Positions 1-11,262 are shown, counted from the stretch's first letter. The stretch: DNA of 64,000 nt from Epiperipatus broadwayi (GCA_028023455.1 JAQFVV010013082.1:1-64000), one strand, 5' to 3'. The notes: generated from the sequence alone by a model not told the origin. A program made the numbers and translations.

Positions 1-9
1 GTAGCATAA

Positions 10-240
10 GAAATAGTTCAATAGAGGAGATACGATTACCGTCCTTTTTCCTTGGTCATGTTCCCTACGGCGTTCGTGGCTTGATCCGACCGTCGAGATG
101 TAGTTGTCCGGACAATGAAAATATGTAGTATGGTTTTCACGGAAAGTTCTCCAGACACGGCACAGAGTTCAGATGACTGTTGAGTGGATATTAAGGCATT
201 TTGAATGGTATTCCGGAACCTCGGCGATAGGCAAAGCTAT
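10..240 (+). pseudogene. Possible LINE reverse-transcriptase C-terminal remnant
   Basis: This stretch is clearly richer in G and C than its surroundings. One plus-strand frame contains LPSFFLGHVPYGVRGL followed by a CSCPDNEN segment, an in-frame stop and FHGKFSRHGTEFR. The spacing recalls the C-x-C-x(n)-H zinc-knuckle tail after the reverse transcriptase of R1/jockey-like LINEs, but the last cysteine is missing and no reverse transcriptase core lies in the window because the edge cuts it. It could equally be a host exon remnant. Resemblance is by eye only. Confidence 0.25.
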
Positions 241-366
241 TTATTTGCCTAGCCGAGCATAGTAGAATCTATCAAACTTATATGATTTTTAGCTTGAGCA
301 GGTTCAAACTTCTTCATGATTTGTAGACAACAGTTGTAGACTTTTGGGAATAAAATCACGAACAAA

Positions 367-548
367 ATCTGACAGAGTTCTCCTAAGAGAAATCTGAATG
401 CACCTTGCAATAGCAAAATCTGAATCAATCTTGCAATAGCAAACTCTGAAAGAATCACCTTCACAAGGAAAATCAGAATCAACTGAATCCTTCAAAAGGA
501 AAAATCTGAATAATCTGAATCCTTCCAAAGGAAAAATCTGAATAATAA
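367..548. repeat. Short tandem array, units of 25 to 32 bp
   Basis: Seven unit starts of the form ATCTGA(A/C) occur at 367, 392, 418, 444, 472, 504 and 536. Early units carry CTTGCAATAGCAAA, late ones CCTTC(A/C)AAAGGAAAA. Unit length grows along the array from 25 to 32 bp. The array gives spurious open frames on the minus strand that I do not regard as genes. Confidence 0.75.
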
Positions 549-1254
549 TCTTTTGTTCTCCCTTCTATTTATACCATCTCTGTCAGCTACCTTCTATTGT
601 TTGTATGATCTGAGATCTTGATAAGCCTCCCCATGCTCATTTGTTTCAAAGCAACACTTTCTAAAAATACTTTAACTTTTTTACTCTAACTTTCTTACTT
701 CAAAGTTTGAATTCTCTTAATTAAAAAGAAAGAAAGAGAAGGCCATCTTTAATTACACTTGAATGGCTCACTAATTAAAACTATACATTCTTTTAGAAAA
801 TGTTGGCAGGCTTATCTCAAAATCAAATCATACTAAATATTTTAACAAAATTTTAACAACAATATATTATTATTTTTTTATAGTAGAATAAGCATTTTAT
901 TTCAGCAGAATTTTGCATTAACTCATATATATATACGCTAGATGTATATATATGTTTGACTAATAGGTTAAGCAATTTTTATTAATAGAATGAAATTTAT
1001 TTAAAACAAAATATTTAAATGTAATACACATTTAATAAGCATAATTATTTTTAACTCTAATACAAAACCCTGCTGATATTGTACTATAAACTTAATTCAG
1101 GTCTACAATACTAATCAAGTTTATAGGAAGATGTGAAGCATGGATTGGACTTCAGATCCATTGCTTCAATGGAGAGTTTCTTATAAAAGGACTGAATGTC
1201 TATTCATCACCATTCAGACTCTGATTTCTGATTTTATCACATTTGATTCATGAG
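549..1254. other. AT-rich non-coding stretch
   Basis: No coding frame, RNA gene or repeat family recognised. Homopolymer and AT-dinucleotide runs only. Confidence 0.5.
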
Positions 1255-1533
1255 TCAATTAATACTATACAGTGCTAAGTAGCTAATGAAGTATGAGGCC
1301 AGTCTCCGATCCCGGTCCTCCAGAACACTAGAAGTCCTCCCATTAGAAGCCATGCTCACATAATAATCTGAGCAGCCAAGGATGTTTATCTCAATAAATG
1401 AAGTCAGACAACAGCTAAAATTATTAGGACGCCCAAAATCCAACCATTTGATAAGCAGATGAAAGCGAGGAGCCATATTCCCAAAGTATAAGTGCAAAAA
1501 TCCTAGGTAATTATGAATTTGCTTATTACCCAT
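1255..1533 (-). other. Unrecognised 92-codon open frame
   Basis: A minus-strand open frame starts with MGNKQIHNYLGFLHLYFGN. Its composition is less AT-rich than the flanks and it includes a charged stretch, SSVLEDRDRRLASYF. I do not recognise a family, domain, signal peptide or clear membrane segment. No splice sites stand out as convincing. It may be an exon of an unknown host gene or chance; the balanced composition is the only argument for coding. Confidence 0.15.
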
Positions 1534-1539
1534 TCATAA

Positions 1540-2890
1540 ACTGATTGTAACTTCATTGCACGTTAATAGTCAATAGCCGTAGCAATATCTGAATGCTTCC
1601 TATAATTATCATATAAAATGAACTCTGGTATGTGTGTGTACATTTAATCTCTCATAATATATTTAGAAATACATATAAAGCTTTCCTTAAGTAATCAGTG
1701 TATATTTCCTAGTATGTATGCGTATGTAGCTGTATAATTTAATTATGTTATTCTTATTATCGTGTATTTAGAAAGTATGCTAATAATTTTGTAATATTCC
1801 TTTTACTAAATTTTTTTTATTAATTAGTCATGTGACATCTGACTTATTATTATTACTTTTACTAATTATAGTTTGGTTGTTTCTCTTACAAAGTATATTA
1901 CCACTCTTTTATCATTCCGATTTAGTTTAATTAATTTGTAATTTTTTTATTAATTATATTTCCATTGTTTACTTAATCTGCATACCTGCTTAGATTAATC
2001 TAGCCACTGGATAAGATATGGTCCTGAATTATTTCCCATTGTTTTCGTTCACTGCACTTTATAGTTATTGTTCTCATTCTTTTGTTTACATGCTCTATTA
2101 TCTGTCATGCAGTATATTATACATTTTATTTTTATTCTCTAAATAAATTTTTCTATTGCTACTTAAAGAAATATGTTTTTTATATTATCATTAGTCTTGT
2201 TACTGTTATTATTATTATTACTTTATTATTAAGTGCCGTCATATTGTTGTAGAATTATGTTAGTCACAAAAATAGCTGTTTTTTTTTTTTTTTTTTGTAG
2301 AATGTTCTCATAATATTGTTTATTTAGGCTGTGATTATGAAGTTAAACAATGTCTATTGTTGATCACCTTCTGGTGCTTTATCAGTTATCTTTTAAAGCT
2401 TTATTCACGCTTCTGATGAATTAGATCTTATTATATAATGTTTTTCTTAATTTCTTATTTAATATAAGAGGGGAAAATACAATAATAGGATTATATCTAA
2501 AATTAGTAGGAATTGGTTAAAAGTAACGTCTTTAAAAAGAGTAGGCACTAAAATTTAAAAAGGGTAAATAAAAGTAGACGTGATAGATAGATTTAAGTTA
2601 AATGTGTTGACATAATGATGTGTGTAAAAATGATACCCCCCCCCCATATTAAATGAATAAGCTAGAGATTTGTTACTGAGGAATTTATAAGGAGGTAATG
2701 CACCATATGTGACAGAGAGTCTAGGACTTTAAAGTCTCAAGTCCACCATTTGATAAGTGCAAACTATGCAAAGTAAAATAAATACTTATAATAAAAAATT
2801 AATTTAATGATTTATTGTCCAGAGTTTATAAAAAGTTCGAAAACCGGAAGTGACATAGTGGAGCTGCGATCGATTGATCTTTTGTTTATA
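1540..2890. other. AT-rich non-coding stretch
   Basis: No gene seen. It contains a poly-T run at 2279-2296 and a short C run at 2635-2645. The downstream edge merges into the CR1-like LINE tail. Confidence 0.5.
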
Positions 2891-2894
2891 AGAA

Positions 2895-3600
2895 TAGCCT
2901 AAATAGTATTTAATTGGGTTATGAGTAAAAGACAGGCAACATAATGGGTGAGAAAGATGGTATGTTATGCAGGTTTGGATAAAGAATTTATGTCAGTATA
3001 CTTATACAAAAGGTGGGATGATTGTGTTAGGAGAATTGTTATGTTATAGAGGCAAGGAATAGGATAGAACTATAGATACATTAATAAAAAATAGGGAGTT
3101 GGAGAGATGGAGAAAGAGTTTAAATATACATAGAAAGTAAACAGAATATTGGGAGCAAGTTATGATAATAACAAGGAAAGTAGTTTATTGTTTAAGGCTC
3201 GAACAGGAGCGATGGTAACAAGGGAATAGGTAAGGAAGGCATGGAAAATATTAGGCATGCAATATTAGGCATCTGTTAATTGAGTGTAAATGCTTGCAAG
3301 CAGAAAGGGTACAAATAATGAAGTTGGGGAAGAATAAATATAAACAAAGTGATTATTTTAGAAAGTGTATTTTTGATTTTTATGCTAGGTTTGGGAAAAT
3401 ATGGAGGGGGGGATTACATATAAAAGCCATAGAGTGGACAAAGATAATGTTGTGGAAATGGGATGGAGCAGGATAGAGAAGAATTTGGGAAAAGCTTAGA
3501 GTGGGGAATGGAAAGGTAAGGTAAGGTGGCTAACATATATCTCTGGGCATAGTGGTTGAGAGATTCCTGACTTCGAAAAAGCAAAAGCCACAATGCATCG
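2895..3600 (+). mobile_element. CR1-like LINE, 3'-end fragment
   Basis: This 0.7 kb fragment matches the 3' part of the larger CR1-like element at 53.1-57.9 kb (roughly 57115-57870) nearly line by line. Shared landmarks are the segment coding DLDKEFMSVYLYK, the CKCLQAERVQIMKL region, the IKAIEWTKIMLWKWDGAG segment at 3419-3476, and a closing ATGCATCGCATCG tail that corresponds to the (CATCA)n tail of other copies. Stops and frame changes are frequent, so it is a dead, 5'-truncated copy, as is usual for non-LTR elements that reverse transcribe from the 3' end. Confidence 0.85.
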
Positions 3601-3604
3601 CATC

Positions 3605-4740
3605 GTAGTTCAGCAATCTACCATTGCATTAAATCACGCACTCGCAATTTTAAAAATATTGTACTAAAAAGTGTTTTTTTTTTTAAAAAGTAACATTACC
3701 TTAAAAAATCATTAAAGTAAATAATTGTTTATAAGTTCGGATCCCGAAAGGACTCGAATGGAAATTGATCCGAAGACCTTAGTTCCAGTCTGTTACTCTA
3801 TACATTTGTATAATGGAGTGTGTTAAATACATCTACAAATTACTGAGTTTATTTGAAATTTATTAAATCGATAAAAAATTTATTTTTTTAATACTCAAAA
3901 TTGGAACCCCTTTACGGATTATTTTTGTTTTAAAATCTTTTTTTTTTTCACACCAAAATATTTTATAAGACAATATATATAAAGTTAATATTTACCTATT
4001 GTCTTAATATATCGAAACTTTTATACATTTTATATTTACTTTAGACTTTAATTTTTTATTTTTCTTCTCACTCTTTATTTTATTTATTTATATATGTTTA
4101 ATCACATTGTTTGCATTATATATTTTAAATAATTTTTATTGATTAATTTTTGAATTTATTTTAAGAAAAGGTGAAACCGACTAGATATATGATTTAATAT
4201 TAAGTTGTTTGAGTAAAAATCAAATATTAAAACAATATGTATTCTCTTGGTATTGACAGTGGAATTACTGTGATATATTAATAATAGTATATATAGTAAA
4301 AGTACATAACTTCTTTCATTTTAATAAAGCTTACTTATTAACATGGAACTTTTAAACCACTAAAACAGTGATGCACAATCTGTGGGCTATGGTTCCTCAA
4401 GGAATCACAGAAAAATTGTTGGGAATCGTAAAACATGTTGGGCCAAAAGTTTTTAATTGATAAAACTAAAACTTACATTCTATTAAAAAATACACGAAAA
4501 GTGCTCAACTCATTAATGTCTCTGACCGCTTTAGTGTTTAAATGCTTCCTTTATTATATTGCAATCCGCTTTGTATAAATAGTTCATCATATCGGCACTT
4601 CACTTGTATGGTGCTCCTTTTTTTTGTTCACTCTCAGAATTTTGTTCTTCGTGATAGCGTCCTACTAGCACTGATACACATTTTCTAAAATAGGGTAAAA
4701 AAGTTGTAATTGCTACAAATCAACTGATTTACTAAGAACC
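3605..4740. other. AT-rich non-coding stretch
   Basis: No coding frame or repeat family recognised. T-rich runs occur near 3677 and 3940. Confidence 0.5.
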
Positions 4741-4744
4741 AATT

Positions 4745-4845
4745 ATTATTATATATTTATAAACAAAGTAAAACTCTCCATACAGTAGTGCCACCCTGTG
4801 CCAACCAGAGTAATCAATGAATGATAGTGATCATGTGATGCTTAA
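4745..4845. mobile_element. TIR family M1, short deletion derivative
   Basis: AAACTCTCCATACAGTAGTG, GCCAAC, and CAGAGTAATCAATG here match the inner terminal repeat of the M1 family, best seen at 26755-27112 and 63118-63402. The opposite end follows directly as GTGATCATGTGATG. The internal part is missing. Confidence 0.65.
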
Positions 4846-5139
4846 TGATGATATATTTATCATATTTATTTTTTGTCACAAAGTTTACAATTAAATATTT
4901 TTTAAACCATTTCTCATTTTTATGTACATGATAGACATTAAAACTTTTAAGGGATAAATGGGTAAAATATCCAAACATTCAGAAATGATAAAGATAGTAG
5001 CCATGAAGAAGATGGGTGAAGTTCAGAAAAAATAAGAATAATCTTATAATAAAATGGTAACAACATAAAATGAGTCCCGTAATATGAGTATGGCGATTGC
5101 AAGTATAAAAAGATTGTGCACCATTGGATAAAAAAACAT

Positions 5140-5200
5140 CATATGACCACCATGTTTTTGTTGCACAAGCTATTTGTAACACGGAACTATACATATAATA
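5140..5200. mobile_element. TIR family M1, outer-end fragment
   Basis: CATCATATGACCACCATG followed by TTGCACAAGCT matches the outer terminal segment of M1 copies such as 58902-58945. No second end is visible nearby. Confidence 0.4.
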
Positions 5201-5624
5201 GAATTCATTCATATTCTCCAAACTCTATCTGTCAAAACCTGACAAACTTTCTCATAGGAATATTTTTTAATGTCTAGAAAAACTTATTACACACCCATTA
5301 TGAAATTCAATAATTCTTTTCCAAAAGAAAAAAAAAACCCCTCCATATTCAGTAAACTAATTTGGAATAATAGAAAAATGCATTTTTTATTTCTATTTAC
5401 AGAGATCCATTAGTAAAATGATCAGAATAATAAACTACTGTTCGCAGTGCAAAATTTTATTCCTATTAGACAAGGGAAAGCCATCTCTGATTAAAGTAAA
5501 TTCATAATAGATAGAGTGAATTATGTTGCTATGTATATTCAATTTGTTCTGATAGTTTTTGGGAAAAATATGAAATACTGGGATCCCTATGAGCTTGCTA
5601 ATCAACATCATTATTTTTAACCAT

Positions 5625-5975
5625 GATTGATCCATTGCAGGATGAAGGCCACCCAAGTTTAATCCTGCTTCTCTAATCGTTAGTCTCTTTTTTCCACAGC
5701 ATATCAACAAATTTCCTTATTTCAGCCATCTATTTCAAATGTGGTCTCTCTCTAGGTATTTTATAATCTCTTGGGATTTGGTTTAAAACTTCAATTGCCC
5801 ACCTATTATAACCTCTTCTTCATTATTGCAGTAATTTCAACAATACCAGTTTGATTTCTTACCCATGTATTTCATTTTCAAAACCTTCTTGTTACTCGTA
5901 AAACAGTTCTTTCAATAGTTCATTGAGTGGTCTGAATTCTCTATAGTGCTTTGAATCTAAAGGAATAATTCTTAC
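5625..5975 (-). mobile_element. RTE-clade LINE, 3'-end fragment
   Basis: Read on the minus strand this matches the last ~350 bp of the RTE element at 47.1-50.4 kb, including the 3' untranslated stub. Landmarks on the plus strand are CATTGCAGGATGAAGGCC at the element end, TTTAATCCTGCTTCT, AATCTCTTGGGATTTG and TTGAGTGGTCTGAATTCTC, each with a counterpart between 47110 and 47460. The reading frame is broken. It is a 5'-truncated dead copy. Confidence 0.9.
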
Positions 5976-6272
5976 TTTATTACAATATTTGTATTTCCTA
6001 ATAATCATTTCCAACTAATAGCTCTTTATCTAATAAAATCATTTTCACTGATGTTAGTGCTATCTGCTTTTTATGCTGTAGAAAAGAATTGATTGCAAAT
6101 CAATTTTTACATTTCAGTCTTTTTCTTTGCAAATATATGACTATCTAATCTTTTCTAACACTAATTCACACAGCCCATATTTAAGAATATATGTAAAAAT
6201 CTTTTTCAAACATTAATATGACCACTTTTTAAAATTTTACACTAGGGTTCTTTGATATCATCTGAAATCTCG

Positions 6273-7255
6273 TTCTTTACATTTAATGTAAATAATCAAA
6301 AAAATTTATCAGCGCACTGTCAAAATTCTAAGGAGAAAGTAATCAATTCTTTACTCATGCACTGTATTATAATATTCAATTATTGATGTTAAATATGAGT
6401 AAACTCTTGATCCAAGTTAGAAGATAAAGATTTTGAAAAAGATAAGAATGACCAACTTATCTTCATACATAAATGCAATTATATAAGCAAATCTTAAGCA
6501 TCTTGGGATGAGAGCACAAATATATTAAGTTATTCACTTAACCCACATTTATTTTTTATATACTATTAACACTTATGAAATACTGAAATTTACTATGTGT
6601 CAATATTAGACGTTATATTTAATGTAAATAATCAAGACATTTTACTAGTGCAGTATTAAGCTTAGTTCTACAGAGAAAGTAACCAATTAACCACACATAA
6701 AACATACTATAATATTCAATTAACAATGTTAAATATGAATAAACTTAATCCAAATCACAATATAAAGATTTTGAAAAGATAAAAATGACAATTTTATCTT
6801 CATACCTAAATGAAATTATATAGGCTATTCTTAAGCATCTTGGAATGAAAACATGAATATATTAAATTATTCGTTTTACTAACATTTCTTTTTTATATCC
6901 TATTAACATTTACAAAATATTGAAATTTACTATGTGTCAATATTAGATGTTATACTTAATGTAAATAATCAAGAAATTTTAGTAATGTAGTGTCAAGCTA
7001 TAATTCCAAACAGAGGTTAATCAACCCTCTATACATGCACCATATTATAATATTCAGTTAGCAATGTTAAATATGAGTAAACTCTCAATACAATCAATAA
7101 AATAAGGACTTTGAAAAAAGAAGAATGACTGTCTTATATTTGTACTTAAATTCAATTATATAGGCCAATCTTAAGCAGCTTGGAATGAGAGTCTAAATAT
7201 ATTAAAATATTCATTTTACTTAACATTTCTTTTTTTATCCTAGTAAGACATTTAT
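6273..7255. repeat. Three tandem copies of a ~337 bp repeat
   Basis: The landmark (A/G)(C/T)TTAATGTA begins at 6281, 6617 and 6954, giving periods of 336 and 337 bp. Each unit also carries AAATATGA(G/A)TAAACT, AAAGATTTTGAAAA, a CTTAAGCATCTTGG(A/G)ATGA segment and CTATGTGTCAATATTAGA. Copies are clearly diverged from each other. A partial direct copy and an inverted copy follow at 7985-8460. Confidence 0.85.
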
Positions 7256-7330
7256 TTGTAAAATTTAAAAATTAGTTTGAAATAATTGAATTTTTTACTT
7301 CATTAAATTGTAAAATACTATATATGTGTT

Positions 7331-7716
7331 ACATGCACAGATAATGAAGCTAACAGGAATGCAAATCCATCTTTGTTGAGCATGAAAAAACAACAGGGCA
7401 TATATTTGAACCCATGGCTTCTAACACCATTTGCTCAGAAAGACACGATGCTAAACACAAAATCAGAGAAGCATTACGCATAGCAAGCGATTCTAAGTCC
7501 ATCATTTGAAGAGAAGCCTGCTTTGCCCTATCCCAAACACGGCAGTTATAATTATTTTGCATTATTTTGCATAAATTTTTCTTCTAACAATGCAGTTTCT
7601 AACAAGATAGTAGCTATGAATATGAGAGCAAGAAGTCTCTCAAAAGTGCTTAGCTAAAATAGTATTTTATATTTGCTTTCAATTATATATATTAGCTTCA
7701 TTATCTGTGCATGCAG
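7331..7716 (+). pseudogene. PLE family 1 GIY-YIG endonuclease C-terminal fragment
   Basis: Plus-strand translation from about 7368 gives SIFVEHEKTTGHIFEPM, then SERHDAKHKIREALRIAS, an in-frame stop, and REACFALSQTRQL ending at 7560. This is the C-terminal half of the GIY-YIG endonuclease of Penelope-like elements: the 'H..TGH' helix, then the region with the R-x-I/V-K/R-E-A helix and the closing segment. The catalytic GIY-YIG strands are absent. The same segment occurs at 28110-28440 and 45690-46030. The fragment is flanked by a perfect inverted 18-mer, GCACAGATAATGAAGCTA at about 7335 and its complement at about 7694. Confidence 0.8.
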
Positions 7717-7984
7717 TACATATATATAAATTAGCTTGAATAATAATGTAAATGCCATATTTAAATATGATTTTGTAGAATGGAAAAAACAATCTGATAT
7801 TTTTGCAATAACACTATGAAATGTTTGAATGTATTTGAACTCAAATATTATTTATTAAAATTCAAAGGAATATATATATGTCAATTTAAAAATAGCTTGT
7901 TAACTGATAGAAAAAATATATGATTAGTTTTAAATATACTGCATTTAAGTTAAAATGACAAAAATCCCTGGCTTAAAAAAAATG

Positions 7985-8460
7985 CATATTATTAATTGCA
8001 ACATATTGAAGTATACTGTGTATCAATGTTAGCCTATGTTATACTTAATGTAAACAATTAAGAAATTTTGCTAGCACAGTGCCAAGCTGTAATTCTAAAG
8101 AGAAGGTAATCAATAGTGTCTAATATTGACCCATAGTAAATTTCAATACTTCACAAGTGATAATAGAATATAAAAAAAGAAATGTAAGTTGCACGTGTTA
8201 ATAGGATATAAAAAAAAAATGTAAGTTATGTGACTATTTTAATATATCTATGCTACCATTCCAAGATGCTTATGATTTGCCTATATAATTACGTTTAGGT
8301 ATGAAGGTAAGACAATCATTCTCATTTTTTCAAAGCCTTTATCTTGTGATTTGGATTGTGATTTTACTCTTTATTTAATATCGCTAATTGAATTTTTTAA
8401 TATGTCACATGTGTGGAGAGTTGGTTTCATTCTCCTTAGAATTCATCATATTTGTAATAT
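7985..8460. repeat. Partial direct copy plus inverted copy of the 337 bp repeat
   Basis: 7985-8120 repeats the unit seen at 6900-7020 in direct orientation (ATACTTAATGTAAACAATTA). From about 8125 the sequence turns round: ACCCATAGTAAATTTCAATA, then CCAAGATGCTTATGATT and CAAAGCCTTTATCTTGTGAT are the unit read on the other strand. With the direct trio upstream this makes a 2.2 kb inverted array around the PLE fragment at 7.3-7.7 kb. Confidence 0.8.
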
Positions 8461-8464
8461 ATAT

Positions 8465-8740
8465 ATATATGATCACTAGATGGAGCTTTACCAATAGCTC
8501 CTAACAATCTTGTTTACATAAACACAGAGAGAGATAGAATTCAATATCTCTTTCGTTGTCTCCCACCTCCAGACCATGGGTTTGAGCTAGTTGGCTCATG
8601 TCAGTGAAAGGTTGGAAGACTAGAAACTAGATCTAAATACTAACTCTAAAATCAGCATTTATCAAACACATTTCTATCAGTTTGAAGACATTATGTGTCT
8701 GAGAAATTTCGTGTTTTCATTCTGACATATATATATATAT
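8465..8740. repeat. Single diverged unit of the palindrome family P
   Basis: ACTAGATGGAG, TTGTTTACATAAACA, CAGTGAAAGG, AAACTAGATCTAAATA, TTTCTATCAG and TTGAAGACATTATGTGTCTG occur in the same order and spacing as in the ~410 bp units at 22.3-23.8 kb. Only one orientation is present, so this is a solo arm. Confidence 0.65.
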
Positions 8741-9245
8741 ATAATAACGAAACTTAAATATATTCCAAACAATACAATATAAATAAAAACTCAATAAAAA
8801 CTCATAAAGAAATATTTTCGATTATATTCATAATCATTTTCAACTCAACTTTCAAAATGGAATCATCTATTACCAACCGGAAACACATGTCGATTTAAAT
8901 ATCCCACAATTCATTAATCCTAACATTTGCTGACTACCAACCGGAAACACATGTCCATTTAAATATCCCACAATTCATTAATCCTAACATTTGCTGACAG
9001 TGATATTTAAATCGACATGTGTTTCCGGTTGGTAGTCAGCAAATGTTAGGATTAATGAATTGTGGGATATTTAAATCGACATGTGTTTCGTTGGTAATAG
9101 ATGATTCCATTTTGAAAGTTGAGTTGAAAATGATTATGAATATAATCGAAAATATTTCTTTATGAGTTTTTATTGAGTTTTTATTTATATTATATTATAA
9201 ATTGTTTACCGTTGTTTGGAATATATTTAAGTTTCGTTATTGTAT
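8741..9245. mobile_element. 0.5 kb palindrome made of two inverted PLE family 2 3' ends
   Basis: The left arm (about 8741-8965) and right arm (about 9003-9245) are near-perfect reverse complements around a loop of roughly 36 bases. Each arm holds two copies of a ~62 bp block. On the right arm, plus strand, the block codes SANVRINELWDI and a stop; this matches the C-terminus of the PLE protein at 46557-46745 (SKVSELWDM and stop). The 3' untranslated part continues outward as TTAAATCGACATGTG, then GAAAATGATTATGAATATAA, which also follow the stop at 46745. So the arms are PLE 3' ends arranged head to head. The right arm has an extra ~16 bp near its outer end. Few mismatches suggest recent origin or gene conversion. 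Confidence 0.85.
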
Positions 9246-9837
9246 TATTGATATTAGCGGACATTTATTTTGTTTTATATATATATATAATGTAATTAAA
9301 ATCAGAATTCAACTCATATCTTTTAACATATTTGCAGCTAACTTTATGAAATACATTATATGGATACATATTTGCAGCTAACTATATGAAATACATTACA
9401 TGGATCCAGATTTGAATCTATGTTCAGACTAGTCTAAGCAATTGCTTAGAGATGCCAAACAAAATGAGGGAGTAATGGCGCTAGAAGTTTGATAAATTAT
9501 ACAAATTATTTTTTATTATAGATCAATAAATTGAAATTAAGGATATAAATAAAAACATTATTGACGTAAGTTTGTTTACTATCCATAGCACTGTTATAAA
9601 TTCTATTGATTGTTGACTTTTGTGATAAATGCATTTATATCTTAAACAAAAAGGAAAGCAATGATCTGTAATTTTATTAAGTTTTAAGTTTTTAAATAAA
9701 TGTATAATTTGTGATCTATATCTAAGTATATTTCTTTTAATTTTTTTCCACTTACTATTAATAATTTTTACACTTTATTTTATTTATTTATCATTGTAGG
9801 GAAGAGATGTAAAAATGTTTTTTTTTTTCCTATGTGT

Positions 9838-9925
9838 CATAGCATCAGCCGGGAAGTGAACCCTATAACCCAGGACAACTGCTTGTAAAGCAGCTGTCGC
9901 TGACCTCTCGACCACCAATGATTTT
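9838..9925 (-). mobile_element. Short tRNA-derived SINE, family S2
   Basis: On the minus strand this reads CATTGGTGGTCGAGAGGTC, a tRNA-like D arm, then a 7-bp stem with a 7-base loop (CTGCTTTACAAGCAG), then GGGTTCACTTCCCGGCT resembling a B box, then ATGCTATGACACATAGG and an A-run. The A tail and dispersed copies at 34008 and 61822 indicate a retroposed tRNA-like sequence rather than a working tRNA gene. Confidence 0.75.
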
Positions 9926-9935
9926 TTTTTCATAT

Positions 9936-10035
9936 GTCATAGTATCGGCCGGGACGCGAACCCACAACCGTCTGCAACCAACTACTTGCTTGCAAGGTAG
10001 CTGTGATAACATCTTGGCTAACAACGCTTGACAAA
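9936..10035 (-). mobile_element. Second, diverged S2-like tRNA-derived SINE
   Basis: It sits directly next to the previous copy in the same orientation. On the minus strand: GTCAAGCGTTGTTAGCCAAG, then GGGTTCGCGTCCCGGCCGAT and ACTATGACATATG, followed by an A-run. The B box-like segment is close to consensus. The anticodon arm differs from the 9838 copy, so it is a separate subfamily or an older copy. Confidence 0.65.
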
Positions 10036-10209
10036 TGATTTTCCTACCAAAAAATGGACATAAAGTAAATTTGGCTATACTAGCATTCATTAACCTGCAA
10101 TTTCCAAATTTAATTCTGCAGTTCAATATATCAGTATCACGTATTTGGTTTTATTTGTTGGATATTCTCAAATGTATATTATATTTAGAAATACTTAATG
10201 TAAATAGAT

Positions 10210-10550
10210 AGATTTATGTTAGCAGTAAGAAGAAAAGCTAAAAACAAAGAGAAATGCATGGTGGAGAGAATAAACGGGTGTTATTGACATCATTGAAAGA
10301 GTTAAGAGACTGAAGTAGAGTTGGACAGGGCATATTTCTAGAAGAGATGAAATAGATGAGTAGTTGCTTTAAATGGGATTCCAAGATATTGTAAAAGACC
10401 TAGAAGGAGACCACGTGTAAGATGAATGGATGAAATAAAGAAGTTTTCTGGTGTGATATGAAGAAGAAAGTTATACATCACAAAAACTGGAATAAACTTG
10501 GAGAGACATACACACTGCAGTGGATTAATAATGATTGGCATTGATGATGT
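10210..10550 (+). mobile_element. RTE-clade LINE, 3'-end fragment
   Basis: Plus-strand sequence matches the final ~340 bp of the RTE reverse transcriptase frame and tail. Landmarks: ATTGACATCATTGAAAGAG (codes DIIE(K/R)), GGACAGGGCATATTTCTAGA (GHI.R), AGACCTAGAAGGAGACCACG (RPRRRP), TGGATGAAATAAAGAA (MDEIRK region) and CACTGCAGTGGATTAATAAT at the end. Stops interrupt the frame. It is a dead 5'-truncated copy. Confidence 0.9.
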
Positions 10551-10909
10551 ACCTCATTAATGTAAATTAATTTTGTGTTCATACAACTTATTTATGTTTT
10601 TTTTTTTATTGTATTAATATGTATCCTTTAAAAATAGTTTAGTTATAAGCAGCATTTTTCAAGTTAAAAAAGTAAAGTATATCAGTCAAGAAAGGAAAGG
10701 ACTTTTTAAGTCTTTTGACTAAGTAGATAATGTTGTACGGTCATCAATTATTAGCAGTGTCAAAGTTTACCACCATAAATAATTAAACACAAGGATCTGC
10801 TTGATTATCATTGTAGTATAAGTTGTAAAAAATATTTAGGGAAGGAAGGTTTTGATGATGAGTGAATCCATATAATAAAGATCAGCAGTTTTAAAAGCCT
10901 AAGCTACTA

Positions 10910-11262
10910 TTAATAGTGGTCTGATTTGGGATCGGGAAATTCCAGGATTGATTCTGGTGAAACCTGGCAGGTTTCAGGATTGATTCTGGCACTTGTAGGT
11001 CTAGCATTCAAACTCTTTATGAACTCCAGAGTAATATGCTGATCAGGAGATTCCATGATCGATTTGATGGCAGGTTCCAGGATAGATTCTGGCGCTTGTA
11101 GGTCTAGCATTCGAACTCTTTATGAACTCCCAAGAAATAAAGCCATATGCTGATCGGGAGATTCCAGGATCGATTATAGTGGGACGTTCCAGAATCGATT
11201 CTGGCGCTTGTAGGTCTGGAATTCGAACCCTTTACGAACTACCGAGCAATAAAGCTATATGG
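10910..11262. repeat. Minisatellite, three units of ~103-112 bp
   Basis: GGTCT(A/G)G(C/A)ATTC(A/G)AA starts at 10998, 11101 and 11213. Each unit also has GATC(A/G)GGAGATTCCA(G/T)GAT, GATTCTGGC(G/A)CTTGTA and TTTA(T/C)GAACT. The array is GC-richer than its flanks. On the minus strand each unit contains GGGTTCGAATTCC, close to a tRNA B box, so the unit might derive from a tRNA-like sequence. Confidence 0.8.

Noticed and set aside
9838-10035. tRNA genes (Val-like loop TTTACAA, good B boxes)
   Set aside because: No complete acceptor stem, A-rich tails and several dispersed copies show tRNA-derived SINEs rather than working tRNA genes.
10910-11110. 66-codon minus-strand protein
   Set aside because: It is a translation of the ~105 bp minisatellite and repeats with it.
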